Notes under the pieces: generated by a model | The model's input: the letters and a program-made list of their open reading frames with translations, nothing else | Database searches by the model: none | What the model was told of the DNA's origin: nothing | Source: Muricoccus harenae | GTDB taxonomy: Bacteria > Pseudomonadota > Alphaproteobacteria > Acetobacterales > Acetobacteraceae | Reading direction: 5' to 3' | Assembly: GCF_009848505.1 (NCBI RefSeq) | Contig: NZ_WWDL01000016.1 | Location: 46,018-110,017, forward strand | DNA length: 64,000 bases | Shown: in pieces, positions 1 to 8,214 of the stretch | How positions within the stretch are numbered: the first letter of the stretch is position 1 | How the letters are laid out: every line of letters begins with the position of its first letter | Program-made: the position numbers and the translations under genes

Positions 1-1090
1 GGACCTTTACGACATCGCCGGCCAACCCACGGCCTATGGCAACCCGGATTGGGAGCGCACCCACCCCGTGCCCGTATCGAGCGCCGTGGCGGTGCTCGCG
101 CTGCTCGAGGCCGGGGCGCGCTTCGCGGGCAAGACCAAGACGGTGGAGCTCGCCTATGGGCTGACCGGCGAGAATGTCTGGTACGGCACGCCGCTGAACC
201 CGGCGGCGCCGGACCGCTTCCCGGGTGGCTCCTCCTGCGGCAGCGCTTCGGTGGTGGCGAGCGGGGAGGTGGATATCGCCCTCGGCTCCGATACGGGCGG
301 CTCGGTGCGGATTCCGGCCTCCTACTGCGGTATCTATGGCATCCGCCCTTCCTGGGGCTCGGTCTCGCTGGTGGGCGCGCGGCCGCTGGCGCCGTCCTAC
401 GACACGGCGGGTTGGTTTGCCGCCCGCGCCTCCCATCTGCGGCGCGCGGGGGAGGTGCTGCTGCCAGCGGGCGGCGATGGGCCGCTCGGGCCGCTGCTTC
501 GCGTGAACGAGGCCTGGATGAACGCGCAGCCAGCCATCGCCGCCGCGCTGACACCGGCTCTCGAGGCGGCTGAGGCGGTGATGGGCCCCGCCATTCCGAT
601 CAGTCCGGTGCCCGAGACGCTGGCGGTGCTCTATGAGCATTTCCGCTGCGTCCAGGCTGAGGAGGCCTGGGCCACGCTGGGCGCCTGGGTGGCGGCGACA
701 GGCCCGAAATTCGGCCCCGGCGTCGGCGAGCGCTTCGCGGCGGCGCGGGACCTGCCCGCCGGCAAGGCGGAAGCGGGCCGCGCCTTCCGCCAGGTCTTCC
801 GCAAGCGCCTGCTCGGGCTGCTGGGCGGCGGCGCGGTCATGGCCTACCCGACCTCTCCGCTCCTGGCGCCGAAGCTGGATTCCTCCCCGGCCGAGCAGCA
901 ATGGGTGCGCGAGACGACGATCGGCGTCACCGCGATCGCCGGGCTGGGTGGGCTCTGCGAGGTGTCGATCCCGGCCGCAAAGGTGGATGGCGCGCCGGTC
1001 GGCCTCTCCCTGGTCGCGGCGCCGGGCCGGGACCGGGCGCTGCTGGCCCTGGCGGAGCGCGTGGCGGAACAGCTGGGGCTTGCGATCTGA
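1..1090 (+). CDS. Amidase (amidase signature family), 5' end outside window
   Basis: The gene enters from the left edge; the reading frame starts at base 2 and the true start lies upstream. It encodes an amidase-signature hydrolase, which cleaves carboxamide bonds with a Ser-cisSer-Lys triad. All three parts are visible: the lysine in FAGKTKTVELAYG near the left edge, the Gly/Ser-rich loop GGSSCGSAS, and the nucleophile region SDTGGSVRIPAS. The C-terminal half is typical of stand-alone amidases (family usually 400-500 residues, so about 50-100 residues are missing). Nothing shows that it is GatA, the glutamyl-tRNA amidotransferase subunit, because no gatC or gatB is in view. The substrate cannot be assigned from the sequence. 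A GNAT acetyltransferase follows 66 bp downstream on the same strand. Confidence 0.9.
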   Translation, partial: DLYDIAGQPTAYGNPDWERTHPVPVSSAVAVLALLEAGARFAGKTKTVELAYGLTGENVWYGTPLNPAAPDRFPGGSSCGSASVVASGEVDIALGSDTGGSVRIPASYCGIYGIRPSWGSVSLVGARPLAPSYDTAGWFAARASHLRRAGEVLLPAGGDGPLGPLLRVNEAWMNAQPAIAAALTPALEAAEAVMGPAIPISPVPETLAVLYEHFRCVQAEEAWATLGAWVAATGPKFGPGVGERFAAARDLPAGKAEAGRAFRQVFRKRLLGLLGGGAVMAYPTSPLLAPKLDSSPAEQQWVRETTIGVTAIAGLGGLCEVSIPAAKVDGAPVGLSLVAAPGRDRALLALAERVAEQLGLAI

Positions 1091-1156
1091 CGACGTGTGC
1101 TGAATTTCGCCTAGCGGGTGATTTCCCGGTCCAGCTTTCTGCTTTAGGCATCCCCT

Positions 1157-1675
1157 ATGCCCATCCGCGACGCCACGCCCGATGACGCCTCCGCCATCGC
1201 GGAGATTTACGCCCACCATGTCCTGCACGGCACTGGCACCTTCGAGGAGGAGCCGCCTCCCGCCGATGAGCTGGCCGGGCGAATCGCCCGCATCCAGAGC
1301 GCCGGCCATGCCTGGCTTGTGGTGGAGGAGGCTGGGCGGATCCTTGGCTACGGCTATTACAACAACTTCCACCCCCGCTCGGCCTACCGGCAGACGGTGG
1401 AGGATTCGATCTATGTGCGCGACGACGTGCGCGGGCAGGGCGTGGGCAAGGCGCTGGTGGCCGAGCTGCTGACCCGTGCCGAGGCCGAGGGCTTCCGCCA
1501 GATGGTCGCGGTGATCGGCGATTCGGAGAATGTCGGCTCGATCGGCCTGCACCTGTCCCTCGGCTTCAAGCAGGTGGGCATGCTGAAGGCCGTTGGCCTC
1601 AAGTTCGGGCGCTGGGTGGACGTGGTCTACATGCAGAAGGCACTGGGCGAGGGGGATCGTTCCGTCCCGGCCTGA
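1157..1675 (+). CDS. GNAT N-acetyltransferase, phosphinothricin-acetyltransferase-like
   Basis: A 172-residue cytoplasmic acetyltransferase of the GNAT superfamily. The start MPIRDATPDDASAIAEIY and the block YYNNFHPRSAYRQTVEDSIY match the phosphinothricin / methionine-sulfoximine acetyltransferase subgroup (Pat/Bar/MddA), and the acetyl-CoA loop is RGQGVGKALVAELL. Members acetylate the free amino group of glutamate analogues such as phosphinothricin or methionine sulfoximine, often as detoxification. The length is normal for the family. The exact substrate is inference from subgroup membership only. It stands alone between the amidase and the NIPSNAP gene. Confidence 0.88.
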   Translation: MPIRDATPDDASAIAEIYAHHVLHGTGTFEEEPPPADELAGRIARIQSAGHAWLVVEEAGRILGYGYYNNFHPRSAYRQTVEDSIYVRDDVRGQGVGKALVAELLTRAEAEGFRQMVAVIGDSENVGSIGLHLSLGFKQVGMLKAVGLKFGRWVDVVYMQKALGEGDRSVPA

Positions 1676-1783
1676 TGCCCGCCGGGCGGGACGTTACGTT
1701 GACCATCCCGCCCGGATATGGGCTGCTTCCGCCGCCTGACCGGGGACGACACGACCCCGGAAGGCGAGGGAGATCGAAACGGA

Positions 1784-2119
1784 ATGCTGCTGGATCATCG
1801 TACCTATATCTGCCGGCCTGGCACGCTGAAGCGGCATCTCGCGCTCTATGAGGAGCATGGCTGGGCGGTGCAGACGCGCCACCTCGGCATGCCCTTCGCC
1901 TATCTCACGACCGAGACCGGGGACGTGAACAGCTACATCCATATCTGGATGTACGAGGATGCGGCGGATCGCGCGCGGCGCCGCGCGGCACTGCAGGCCG
2001 ATCCGGCCTGGGCTGCCTATCTGGAGATGAGCGCGGAAGCCGGTTACCTGCTCAAGCAGGAGAACAAGCACATGATCCCAGTGCCTTTCGCCCCCAAGCC
2101 GGCGCGCGCCGGCGCGTAA
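1784..2119 (+). CDS. NIPSNAP family protein
   Basis: A 111-residue protein starting MLLDHRTYICRPGTLK. The pattern of an N-terminal beta strand, then YxCxPGTLKRHLALYEEHG, and a later IHIWMYEDAADRARRRAAL, is typical of NIPSNAP, a ferredoxin-like dimeric alpha-beta barrel family. Its members often sit beside catabolic or uptake genes, and their activity is mostly unknown. An upstream in-frame ATG at 1718 exists, but the family begins at the residue chosen here and a purine-rich AGGCGAGGGAG lies about 10 nt before 1784. A Bug-type binding protein is encoded convergently on the other strand just downstream. Confidence 0.82.
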   Translation: MLLDHRTYICRPGTLKRHLALYEEHGWAVQTRHLGMPFAYLTTETGDVNSYIHIWMYEDAADRARRRAALQADPAWAAYLEMSAEAGYLLKQENKHMIPVPFAPKPARAGA

Positions 2120-2243
2120 GCGCGGGGCTCCAGGCTTTTGATCGGGAACGAGCCCGGGGCAATCGGGCCGCTCCTCGCCGGCAGACAGGTTACGGCCGGG
2201 CTTGCCGCCCCCTGGCTCCATGGGGGCGGCGAGGTGGCCTGCT

Positions 2244-3218
2244 TTAGCCGAGCGTAACGCCCGCGCCGCGAACGACGGCGCCCCAGCGCGCCTTATCCTC
2301 GGCAATGAAGGCAGCGAAGGCCTCCGGGGCGTTCGCGATGGCATCGGCGCCCTGGTCGCGCAGCCGGGCTGTCACCTCCGCATCCGTCAGCGCGCGGCGC
2401 ACGGCCTCGTTCAACGCGAACACGACGGGCGCGGGCGTGCCGGCCGGCGCCAAGAGGCCGAACCAGGAGGTGACCTCCACGCCGGGCACGGAGGCGGACA
2501 GGGTCGGCATGTCCGGCAGCATCGGCGTCCGCTCCGGCCCGGCCGTGCCGAGCGCCACCAGTCCACCGCTGCGGATATGGGGCAGCACCGTCGGGGCATG
2601 GTCGATCATCATCGAGACGCGCCCGGCCAGCAGGTCCGCGATCGCCGGTGCGCTGCCGCGATAGGGCACATGCGTCAGGCTGATCCCGGCCTTCGAGGCG
2701 AATAGCTCAGTGGCCAGATGGGTGATCGCGCCCTGCCCGGACGACGCAAAGGTGAGTTCACCCGGCCTGGACTTCGCGTGGCGGAGCAGGGCGGGCACGT
2801 CCCGCGCGGGGATGGAGGGATGCACCACCAGCACCATCGGCACCGTCGCCACCATCGAAATCGGGGCGAAGTCCTTCACGGTATCGTAGGCCAGGTTGGG
2901 GTAGAGGTGCGGCGTAATGGCCTGGGTGGCGCTGGTGCCGAGAAGCAGGACATGCCCGTCCGGGCCAGCCTTGGCGACGGCCTCGGTCCCGATGGTGCCA
3001 CCGGCGCCCGTCCGGTTCTCGACCACCACCGGCTGCGTCCAATCAGCCTGGAACCGGTTCGCCAGGGCCCGGGCGAGGATATCCGTGGCGCCCCCGGCGG
3101 CGAAGGGAACAATGATGCGTACCGGGCGGGCGGGCCATGCTTGTGCCCGCGCCGGACGTCCCGTGACCCAGGCGGCCGCGGAGCCAAGGGCGGCCGCCAT
3201 GAGGGGGCGTCGCTGCAT
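2244..3218 (-). CDS. Bug/TctC-family tripartite tricarboxylate transporter substrate-binding protein
   Basis: A 324-residue periplasmic binding protein. The signal peptide is MQRRPLMAAALGSAAAW... ending in a PARAQA cleavage-type site. The Bug-fold hallmarks follow: VPFAAGGATDILAR (first helix that contacts a ligand carboxylate), ENRTGAGGTIG, and HVPYRGSAPAI. Family members bind carboxylates, amino acids or aromatic acids for TctAB permeases, but no tctA or tctB lies nearby, so this is an orphan receptor. The start at 3218 is preferred over the in-frame ATG at 3230, because the latter's codons (GGAGGAACG) form the Shine-Dalgarno sequence for 3218. The ligand is unknown. Confidence 0.9.
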   Translation of the reverse strand: MQRRPLMAAALGSAAAWVTGRPARAQAWPARPVRIIVPFAAGGATDILARALANRFQADWTQPVVVENRTGAGGTIGTEAVAKAGPDGHVLLLGTSATQAITPHLYPNLAYDTVKDFAPISMVATVPMVLVVHPSIPARDVPALLRHAKSRPGELTFASSGQGAITHLATELFASKAGISLTHVPYRGSAPAIADLLAGRVSMMIDHAPTVLPHIRSGGLVALGTAGPERTPMLPDMPTLSASVPGVEVTSWFGLLAPAGTPAPVVFALNEAVRRALTDAEVTARLRDQGADAIANAPEAFAAFIAEDKARWGAVVRGAGVTLG

Positions 3219-3307
3219 TCGTTCCTCCATTCGGCAGGTTGTGCCCTGCTTCGAAACGATTGCAGCACGCGCCTCGGCGGCGAGGCAACCCGGGTGGGCG
3301 GCTTTCC

Positions 3308-3697
3308 TCAGTGCCCGGATGCGGCGACCTCCGGCCGATAGCGGCTGGCCACCACCGCGTCGCCACGTAGCGTGTCTTCCAGCGCCTGGCGGGCACTCCC
3401 GGACGGAAGAAGCGCCACCACCCGGTCGAACCATTGGGCCTGGCCCCTGACCCGGGTGAGGAAGAGGGCATCCAGCGCCTGGGCGAGCGGCGTGCGGCCG
3501 GCGCAGCAGCTACAGGCGAGCGGGTGTGGTGACGCCTCACCTTCGAACCTGGCCATGGCGACGGCACCCGGCGGAAGGGAAGGCGGCGGCACTTCGGCCA
3601 GCAGGGCAGCGCCCGGCCGTGCCGCCAGGCTGGCGTCCAGCGCCGCCTGATCCGCGACGACCGAGACGGGAATGCGGCCATCTGCGAAGACGGGCAT
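3308..3697 (-). CDS. Hypothetical 129-residue protein with CobW-like CxCC segment
   Basis: Starts MPVFADGRIPV with AAAGGAG placed 8-9 nt upstream. It has no signal peptide or membrane segment. The middle carries CSCCAGRTPLAQALDALF followed shortly by WFDRVVALL. This order (CxCC, an arginine, a helix, then a strand FDRVV) resembles the metal-binding CxCC region and next strand of CobW/COG0523 GTPases, but there is no Walker A motif and the protein is far too short to be one. It is transcribed divergently from the ArsR-methyltransferase gene, and a near-perfect palindrome lies between them, so it may share that regulation. Function is unknown; a role in metal handling is only a suggestion. Confidence 0.7.
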   Translation of the reverse strand: MPVFADGRIPVSVVADQAALDASLAARPGAALLAEVPPPSLPPGAVAMARFEGEASPHPLACSCCAGRTPLAQALDALFLTRVRGQAQWFDRVVALLPSGSARQALEDTLRGDAVVASRYRPEVAASGH

Positions 3698-3720
3698 AGC
3701 AGGGATGCTCCTTTCCGATA

Positions 3721-3742
3721 GACATAAAGATATCGTTATGTC
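3721..3742. promoter_or_regulatory. 22-bp near-perfect palindrome, predicted ArsR-type operator
   Basis: The half sites GACATAA and TTATGTC flank a central GATATC; over 22 bp only one base pair of the dyad is broken. It begins 24 bp before the divergent CxCC gene and ends 12 bp before the ATG of the ArsR-methyltransferase gene. Size, AT-rich centre and position fit an autoregulated ArsR operator controlling both directions and, through read-through, metH. Confidence 0.75.
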
Positions 3743-3754
3743 ATTTGCAAGGCC

Positions 3755-4687
3755 ATGGAAGAGACCCTGGCGCAGCTTCGCGCCGCCGCCGAGCCGACGA
3801 GGTTGCGCCTGCTCGCGCTTTGCGCGCGGGGGGCGCTCTGCGTCACCGATCTCTGCGCCGCCCTCGGCCAGTCCCAGCCGCGCCTGTCCCGCCATCTGAA
3901 GCTGCTGGTGGAGGCAGGATTGCTGGAGCGGATGCCGGAGGGGTCCAACGTCTATTTCTCCCTGGCCACCCGGGCGGATTTGGCGCGTGCCATCCTGGCG
4001 AGGCTGCCGGAGGATGATCCCCTGCTCGCTGCCGACCGCCGCCTCGCGGCGCGGCTGGGGGCGGAGCGGGTGCGCGCGGCTTCCGAGGCCTTCCGCAGCG
4101 CCGGAGCGGATTGGGACGAGGTGCATGCCCTCGGCCTCCCTGCCGCTGCGATCGAGGCGGCGTTGCTGGACGCCCTGCCGCCGCGGATCGGTCGGCTGCT
4201 GGATATCGGCGCGGGCACTGGCCAGTTGCTGGAGCTGCTGGCGGACCGCTGCGACGCGGCGCTGGGCGTGGATGCCAGCCGCGACATGCTGGCCCTGGCT
4301 CGCGGCCGGCTGGCCGAGCGCGGCTTGGCTTCGCGCTGCGTGGTCCGCCAGGCCGACATGTACCGCCTGCCCTTCCCGGATGCCGGCTTCGATGCCGTGA
4401 CGCTCCAGATGGTGCTGCATTACGCCGAGGATCCCGCCGCCGCCCTGGCGGAGGCCGCGCGTGTCCTCTCGCCCGACGGGATGCTTCTGGTGGTGGATCT
4501 GGCCGCCCACGACCGCGCCGAGCTGATGGAGCGCCATGCCCATCGCTGGCCCGGCTTCGATGACGCCCAGATGGCAGGTTGGCTCGGCGAGGCCGGCTGC
4601 TCGCTGTCCTCGCCCGTTGAGATCCCGGGGCCCCTGAATGTCCGCCTGTGGTCCGCGCATCGCGCGACCGTCGTGCAGCCTGCCTGA
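3755..4687 (+). CDS. ArsR-family regulator fused to SAM-dependent methyltransferase (SahR-like)
   Basis: A 310-residue two-domain protein. Residues about 5-75 form an ArsR winged helix: EPTRLRLLALCARGALCVTDL, then the recognition helix in QSQPRLSRHLKLL, then VYFSLA. Residues about 140-280 form a class I methyltransferase with the glycine-rich LDIGAGTGQLLELLADR, the acidic LGVDAS, and ADMYRLPFPDAGFDAV (UbiE-like). No ArsR metal-binding CxC or ELCVCDL box is evident, so a metabolite is the likelier ligand. Related fusions sit next to methionine-cycle genes in many alphaproteobacteria and are thought to sense SAM or S-adenosylhomocysteine. The gene ends 14 bp before metH and starts just after a palindrome, so autoregulation of an operon with metH is likely. 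Confidence 0.9.
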   Translation: MEETLAQLRAAAEPTRLRLLALCARGALCVTDLCAALGQSQPRLSRHLKLLVEAGLLERMPEGSNVYFSLATRADLARAILARLPEDDPLLAADRRLAARLGAERVRAASEAFRSAGADWDEVHALGLPAAAIEAALLDALPPRIGRLLDIGAGTGQLLELLADRCDAALGVDASRDMLALARGRLAERGLASRCVVRQADMYRLPFPDAGFDAVTLQMVLHYAEDPAAALAEAARVLSPDGMLLVVDLAAHDRAELMERHAHRWPGFDDAQMAGWLGEAGCSLSSPVEIPGPLNVRLWSAHRATVVQPA

Positions 4688-4701
4688 GAAGAGTGAAGAT
4701 C

Positions 4702-7700
4702 ATGTCCCGACCGCATCTGCTCGACGCGCTGCGTGACCGTGTGCTGCTCTGCGACGGCGCCATGGGCAGCCGCGTGCAGGCCCTGACCCTGGATGTCGAG
4801 AAGGACTACTGGGGCCAGGAGAACTGCACCGAGGTGCTGAACCTCTCCCGCCCCGACCTCGTACGCGAGATCCATCGCGGCTATTTCGAGGCCGGCGCCG
4901 ACATGGTGCTGACCAACAGCTTCGGCGGCAGCCCCGTGACTTTGGGCGAGTTCGACCTGCAGGACCGCGCGCGCGAGATCAATCGCCGCGCCGTGGAACT
5001 GGCGCGCGAGGCAGCCGAGGGTTTCGCCGATGGCCGCCCACGCTGGGTGATCGGCGATATCGGCCCCGGAACGCGCCTGCCGAGCCTCGGCCATATCCCC
5101 TATGACGCGCTCGAGGAGGCGCTGACCGAACAGTGCCGCGGCCTGATCGAAGGCGGCGCCGACGCGATCCTGACCGAGACGAACCAGGACACGCTCTTCA
5201 TCAAGGCCGCCGTGAACGGCGCCAAGCGCGCCATCGCGGAAGCCAGGTCCGACATCCCCATCTTTGTGCAGGTGACGGTGGAGACCACTGGCACGCTGCT
5301 GGTCGGCCCCGACATCGCCGCCGCCGCGACGGTGATCGATGCGCTGGACGTACCGCTGATTGGGCTGAATTGCGCGACCGGTCCGCAGGAGATGGCGGAG
5401 CATGTCCGCTGGCTGTCGCAGAACTGGCGCGGTCTGATTTCCTGCCAGCCGAATGCCGGGCTGCCGGAGTTGGTGGACGGCCACACGCATTACCCGCTCG
5501 GCGCCGCCGAGATGGCAAGCTGGATGGAACGCTTTGTCACCGAGGATGGGCTGAACCTCATCGGCGGCTGCTGCGGAACCTCCATCCCGCATATCCAGGG
5601 CCTGGATGCGATGCTGCGGAAGCTGGGCGGCGCCAGCCACCGCCCCGCGCCTGTCGCGCGCAAGCCGGTCTGGGTGCCCTCCGTCGCCAGCCTCTACGGC
5701 ACCGTCGCGCTGCGGCAGGAGAATGCCTATTTCTCCATCGGCGAGCGCTGCAACGCCAATGGCTCCAAGCTGTGGCGCCAGCGGCAGGAAGCGCATGACT
5801 GGGACGGCTGCGTCGCCATCGGCCGCGAGCAGGTGGCCGAAGGGTCCAACTCGCTCGACGTCTGCACCGCCTTCGTCGGCCGCGACGAGACCGCCGAGAT
5901 GAACGAGGTGATCACGCGCTTCACCAGCAGCGTGAACGCTCCGCTGGTGATCGACTCCACCGAGACGCCGGTGATCGAGGCCGCGCTGAAGCTGCATGGC
6001 GGCAAGCCCATCATCAACTCGATCAATTTCGAGGATGGCGAGGGCCATGCGACGGACCGACTGGTCCTCGCCAAGAAGTTCGGCGCCGCCGTCATCGCCC
6101 TAACGATCGACGAGGTGGGCATGGCGAAGACTGCCGAGGACAAGCTGCGCATCGCGCGCCGCCTCGTGGACTTCGCCTGCAACAAGCACGGCTTGCCGCA
6201 GAGCGATCTGATGATCGACCCGCTGACCTTCACCATCGCGACGGGCAACGAGGACGACCGCAAGCTCGGCCAGTGGACGCTGGAGGGCATCCGCATGATC
6301 CGGGAGGAGTTCCCGGACATCCAGATCATCCTCGGCCTGTCCAACATCTCCTTCGGCCTCAACCCGGCCGCGCGCCATGTCCTGAACAGCGTGTTCCTCG
6401 ACCATGCCGTGAAGGCAGGGATGACGGGCGCGATCGTCCATGTCTCCAAGATCAAGCCGCTGCACCTCATCCCCGCCGAGGAGGTGAAGGTGGCCGAGGA
6501 CCTGATCTTCGACCGCCGCGCGGAAGGCTACGACCCGCTCCAGGCGTTGCTGGAACTCTTCGCCGGCCGCAAGGCCGCAGACACTGCCAAGCGGGCCAAG
6601 GCCGAGACGGTGGAGGGCCGGCTGAAGGACCGCATCGTCGATGGCGACCGCAAGGGACTGGATGACGAGCTGGCTGATGCGCTGGGCAAGGGCATCGAGC
6701 CGCTGACCATCATCAACGACATCCTACTGGATGGAATGAAGGTGGTGGGCGAGCTGTTCGGCGCCGGCAAGATGCAACTTCCCTTCGTGCTGCAGAGCGC
6801 AGAGACCATGAAGGCTGCGGTGGCGTATCTCGAGCCGCACATGGTCAAGGTGGAAGGCCAGGAGAAAGGCACCATCGTGCTCGGCACGGTGAAAGGCGAT
6901 GTGCATGACATCGGCAAGAACCTCGTCGACATCATCCTGACGAACAACGGCTACAAGGTGGTGAACCTCGGCATCAAGGTGCCGCTGCAGGACATCGTCA
7001 CCGCCGCGAAGGAGCACAAGGCGCATGCCATCGGCATGTCAGGCCTGCTGGTGAAGTCCACCGTGGTGATGCGCGAGAACCTGGAGGAGATGTCGCGCCA
7101 AGGCGTCGATCTCCCGGTGATGCTCGGCGGCGCGGCGCTGACGCGCAACTATGTCGAGGATGACTGCGTCCGCGCCTATGCCTCGGGCCGTGTCGCCTAT
7201 GCGCGCGATGCCTTCGACGGCCTGCACCTGATGGACAAGGTGATGGGCAATGGCTTTGACGACTATCTCGCCGCCCTCCAGGCCCGCCGTGTCGGCAAGG
7301 GCAAGAATGAGCGCCGCACCCTCGGCACCGCCGATGCCCGTGGCTTCGCGCCCGTGGAAGTCGGCTATGCCCAGGAGCGCCGCCGACGCCTGACGGGGGA
7401 TGAGCCCGTGCCCAACCCGCCCTTCTGGGGCGCCCGCGTGGTCGAGGCGCCGTCCAAGGCGATCGTGCCCTTCATCAATGAACGCAGCCTGTACCAATTC
7501 CAATGGGGCTTCCGGAAGCAGGGCCGCTCCCTGGAGGACTTCATCGGCTGGGCGAAGCAGGAGCTGCGCCCGGTGCTGCGCCGGATGCTCACGATCTCCG
7601 AGGAAAAGGAGATCCTTAAGCCCCAGGCCATCTACGGCTACTGGAAATGCGCGGGCCAGGGGAACGACCTCATCCTGTTCGAGGAGGATGGGGTGACGGA

Positions 7701-8202
7701 GGCCACGCGCTTCACCCTGCCGCGCCAGCCCAAGGCCGATGGCGATTGCATCGCTGACTTCGTGCGCGACGTGGATGACGGGCCGGAGAAGCGCGACGTG
7801 ATCGGCCTGCAGGTCGTCACCGTCGGCCAGAAGGCCAGCGACATGGCGCGGGAGTGGTTTGAGGAGAACCGCTACCAGGATTACCTCTATCTCCACGGCC
7901 TTTCGGTGGAGATGGCGGAGGGCATGGCGGAATATGTGCACAAGCGTATCCGCGCCGAATGGGGCTTCGCGCATGAGGATGCGCGGGACATGGAGAAGAT
8001 GCTTTCCCAGGGCTATCGCGGGGGGCGCTATTCCTTCGGCTATCCGGCCTGCCCGAAGCTCGAGGACCAGGAGCCGCTGTTGCGCCTGCTGAAAGCCGAC
8101 CGGATCGGCGTCACAATTTCGGACGAATGGCAATTGCATCCTGAGCAATCCACCTCCGCGATCGTGCTGCACCACCCGGGGGCGAAGTACTTCTCCGTCT
8201 AG
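4702..8202 (+). CDS. metH: Cobalamin-dependent methionine synthase
   Basis: Full-length, 1166 residues. It transfers a methyl group from 5-methyltetrahydrofolate to homocysteine through cobalamin. Domain order is complete: the homocysteine barrel (LCDGAMGSRVQ; zinc ligands Cys224 in NCATGP and Cys290/Cys291 in GGCCGT), the folate-binding domain (from about 350, SIGERCNANGSK), the cobalamin cap and Rossmann domain (GDVHDIGKN with base-off ligand His735), and the C-terminal reactivation domain that binds SAM (SFGYPACP). The start at 4702 follows a weak AAGAGTGAAG; an in-frame start at 4648 would overlap the preceding gene. metF, often placed between the ArsR fusion and metH in alphaproteobacteria, is absent here. 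Confidence 0.98.
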   Translation: MSRPHLLDALRDRVLLCDGAMGSRVQALTLDVEKDYWGQENCTEVLNLSRPDLVREIHRGYFEAGADMVLTNSFGGSPVTLGEFDLQDRAREINRRAVELAREAAEGFADGRPRWVIGDIGPGTRLPSLGHIPYDALEEALTEQCRGLIEGGADAILTETNQDTLFIKAAVNGAKRAIAEARSDIPIFVQVTVETTGTLLVGPDIAAAATVIDALDVPLIGLNCATGPQEMAEHVRWLSQNWRGLISCQPNAGLPELVDGHTHYPLGAAEMASWMERFVTEDGLNLIGGCCGTSIPHIQGLDAMLRKLGGASHRPAPVARKPVWVPSVASLYGTVALRQENAYFSIGERCNANGSKLWRQRQEAHDWDGCVAIGREQVAEGSNSLDVCTAFVGRDETAEMNEVITRFTSSVNAPLVIDSTETPVIEAALKLHGGKPIINSINFEDGEGHATDRLVLAKKFGAAVIALTIDEVGMAKTAEDKLRIARRLVDFACNKHGLPQSDLMIDPLTFTIATGNEDDRKLGQWTLEGIRMIREEFPDIQIILGLSNISFGLNPAARHVLNSVFLDHAVKAGMTGAIVHVSKIKPLHLIPAEEVKVAEDLIFDRRAEGYDPLQALLELFAGRKAADTAKRAKAETVEGRLKDRIVDGDRKGLDDELADALGKGIEPLTIINDILLDGMKVVGELFGAGKMQLPFVLQSAETMKAAVAYLEPHMVKVEGQEKGTIVLGTVKGDVHDIGKNLVDIILTNNGYKVVNLGIKVPLQDIVTAAKEHKAHAIGMSGLLVKSTVVMRENLEEMSRQGVDLPVMLGGAALTRNYVEDDCVRAYASGRVAYARDAFDGLHLMDKVMGNGFDDYLAALQARRVGKGKNERRTLGTADARGFAPVEVGYAQERRRRLTGDEPVPNPPFWGARVVEAPSKAIVPFINERSLYQFQWGFRKQGRSLEDFIGWAKQELRPVLRRMLTISEEKEILKPQAIYGYWKCAGQGNDLILFEEDGVTEATRFTLPRQPKADGDCIADFVRDVDDGPEKRDVIGLQVVTVGQKASDMAREWFEENRYQDYLYLHGLSVEMAEGMAEYVHKRIRAEWGFAHEDARDMEKMLSQGYRGGRYSFGYPACPKLEDQEPLLRLLKADRIGVTISDEWQLHPEQSTSAIVLHHPGAKYFSV

Positions 8203-8214
8203 GGCGAGGGGTCT

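Noticed and set aside
4688..4701. Search for a cobalamin or SAM riboswitch in front of metH
   Set aside because: Only 14 bp separate it from the regulator gene, and no B12 box or SAM aptamer motif is visible upstream.
4420..6048. A 542-codon minus-strand frame opposite the methyltransferase and metH
   Set aside because: Low-complexity shadow of verified coding sequence.
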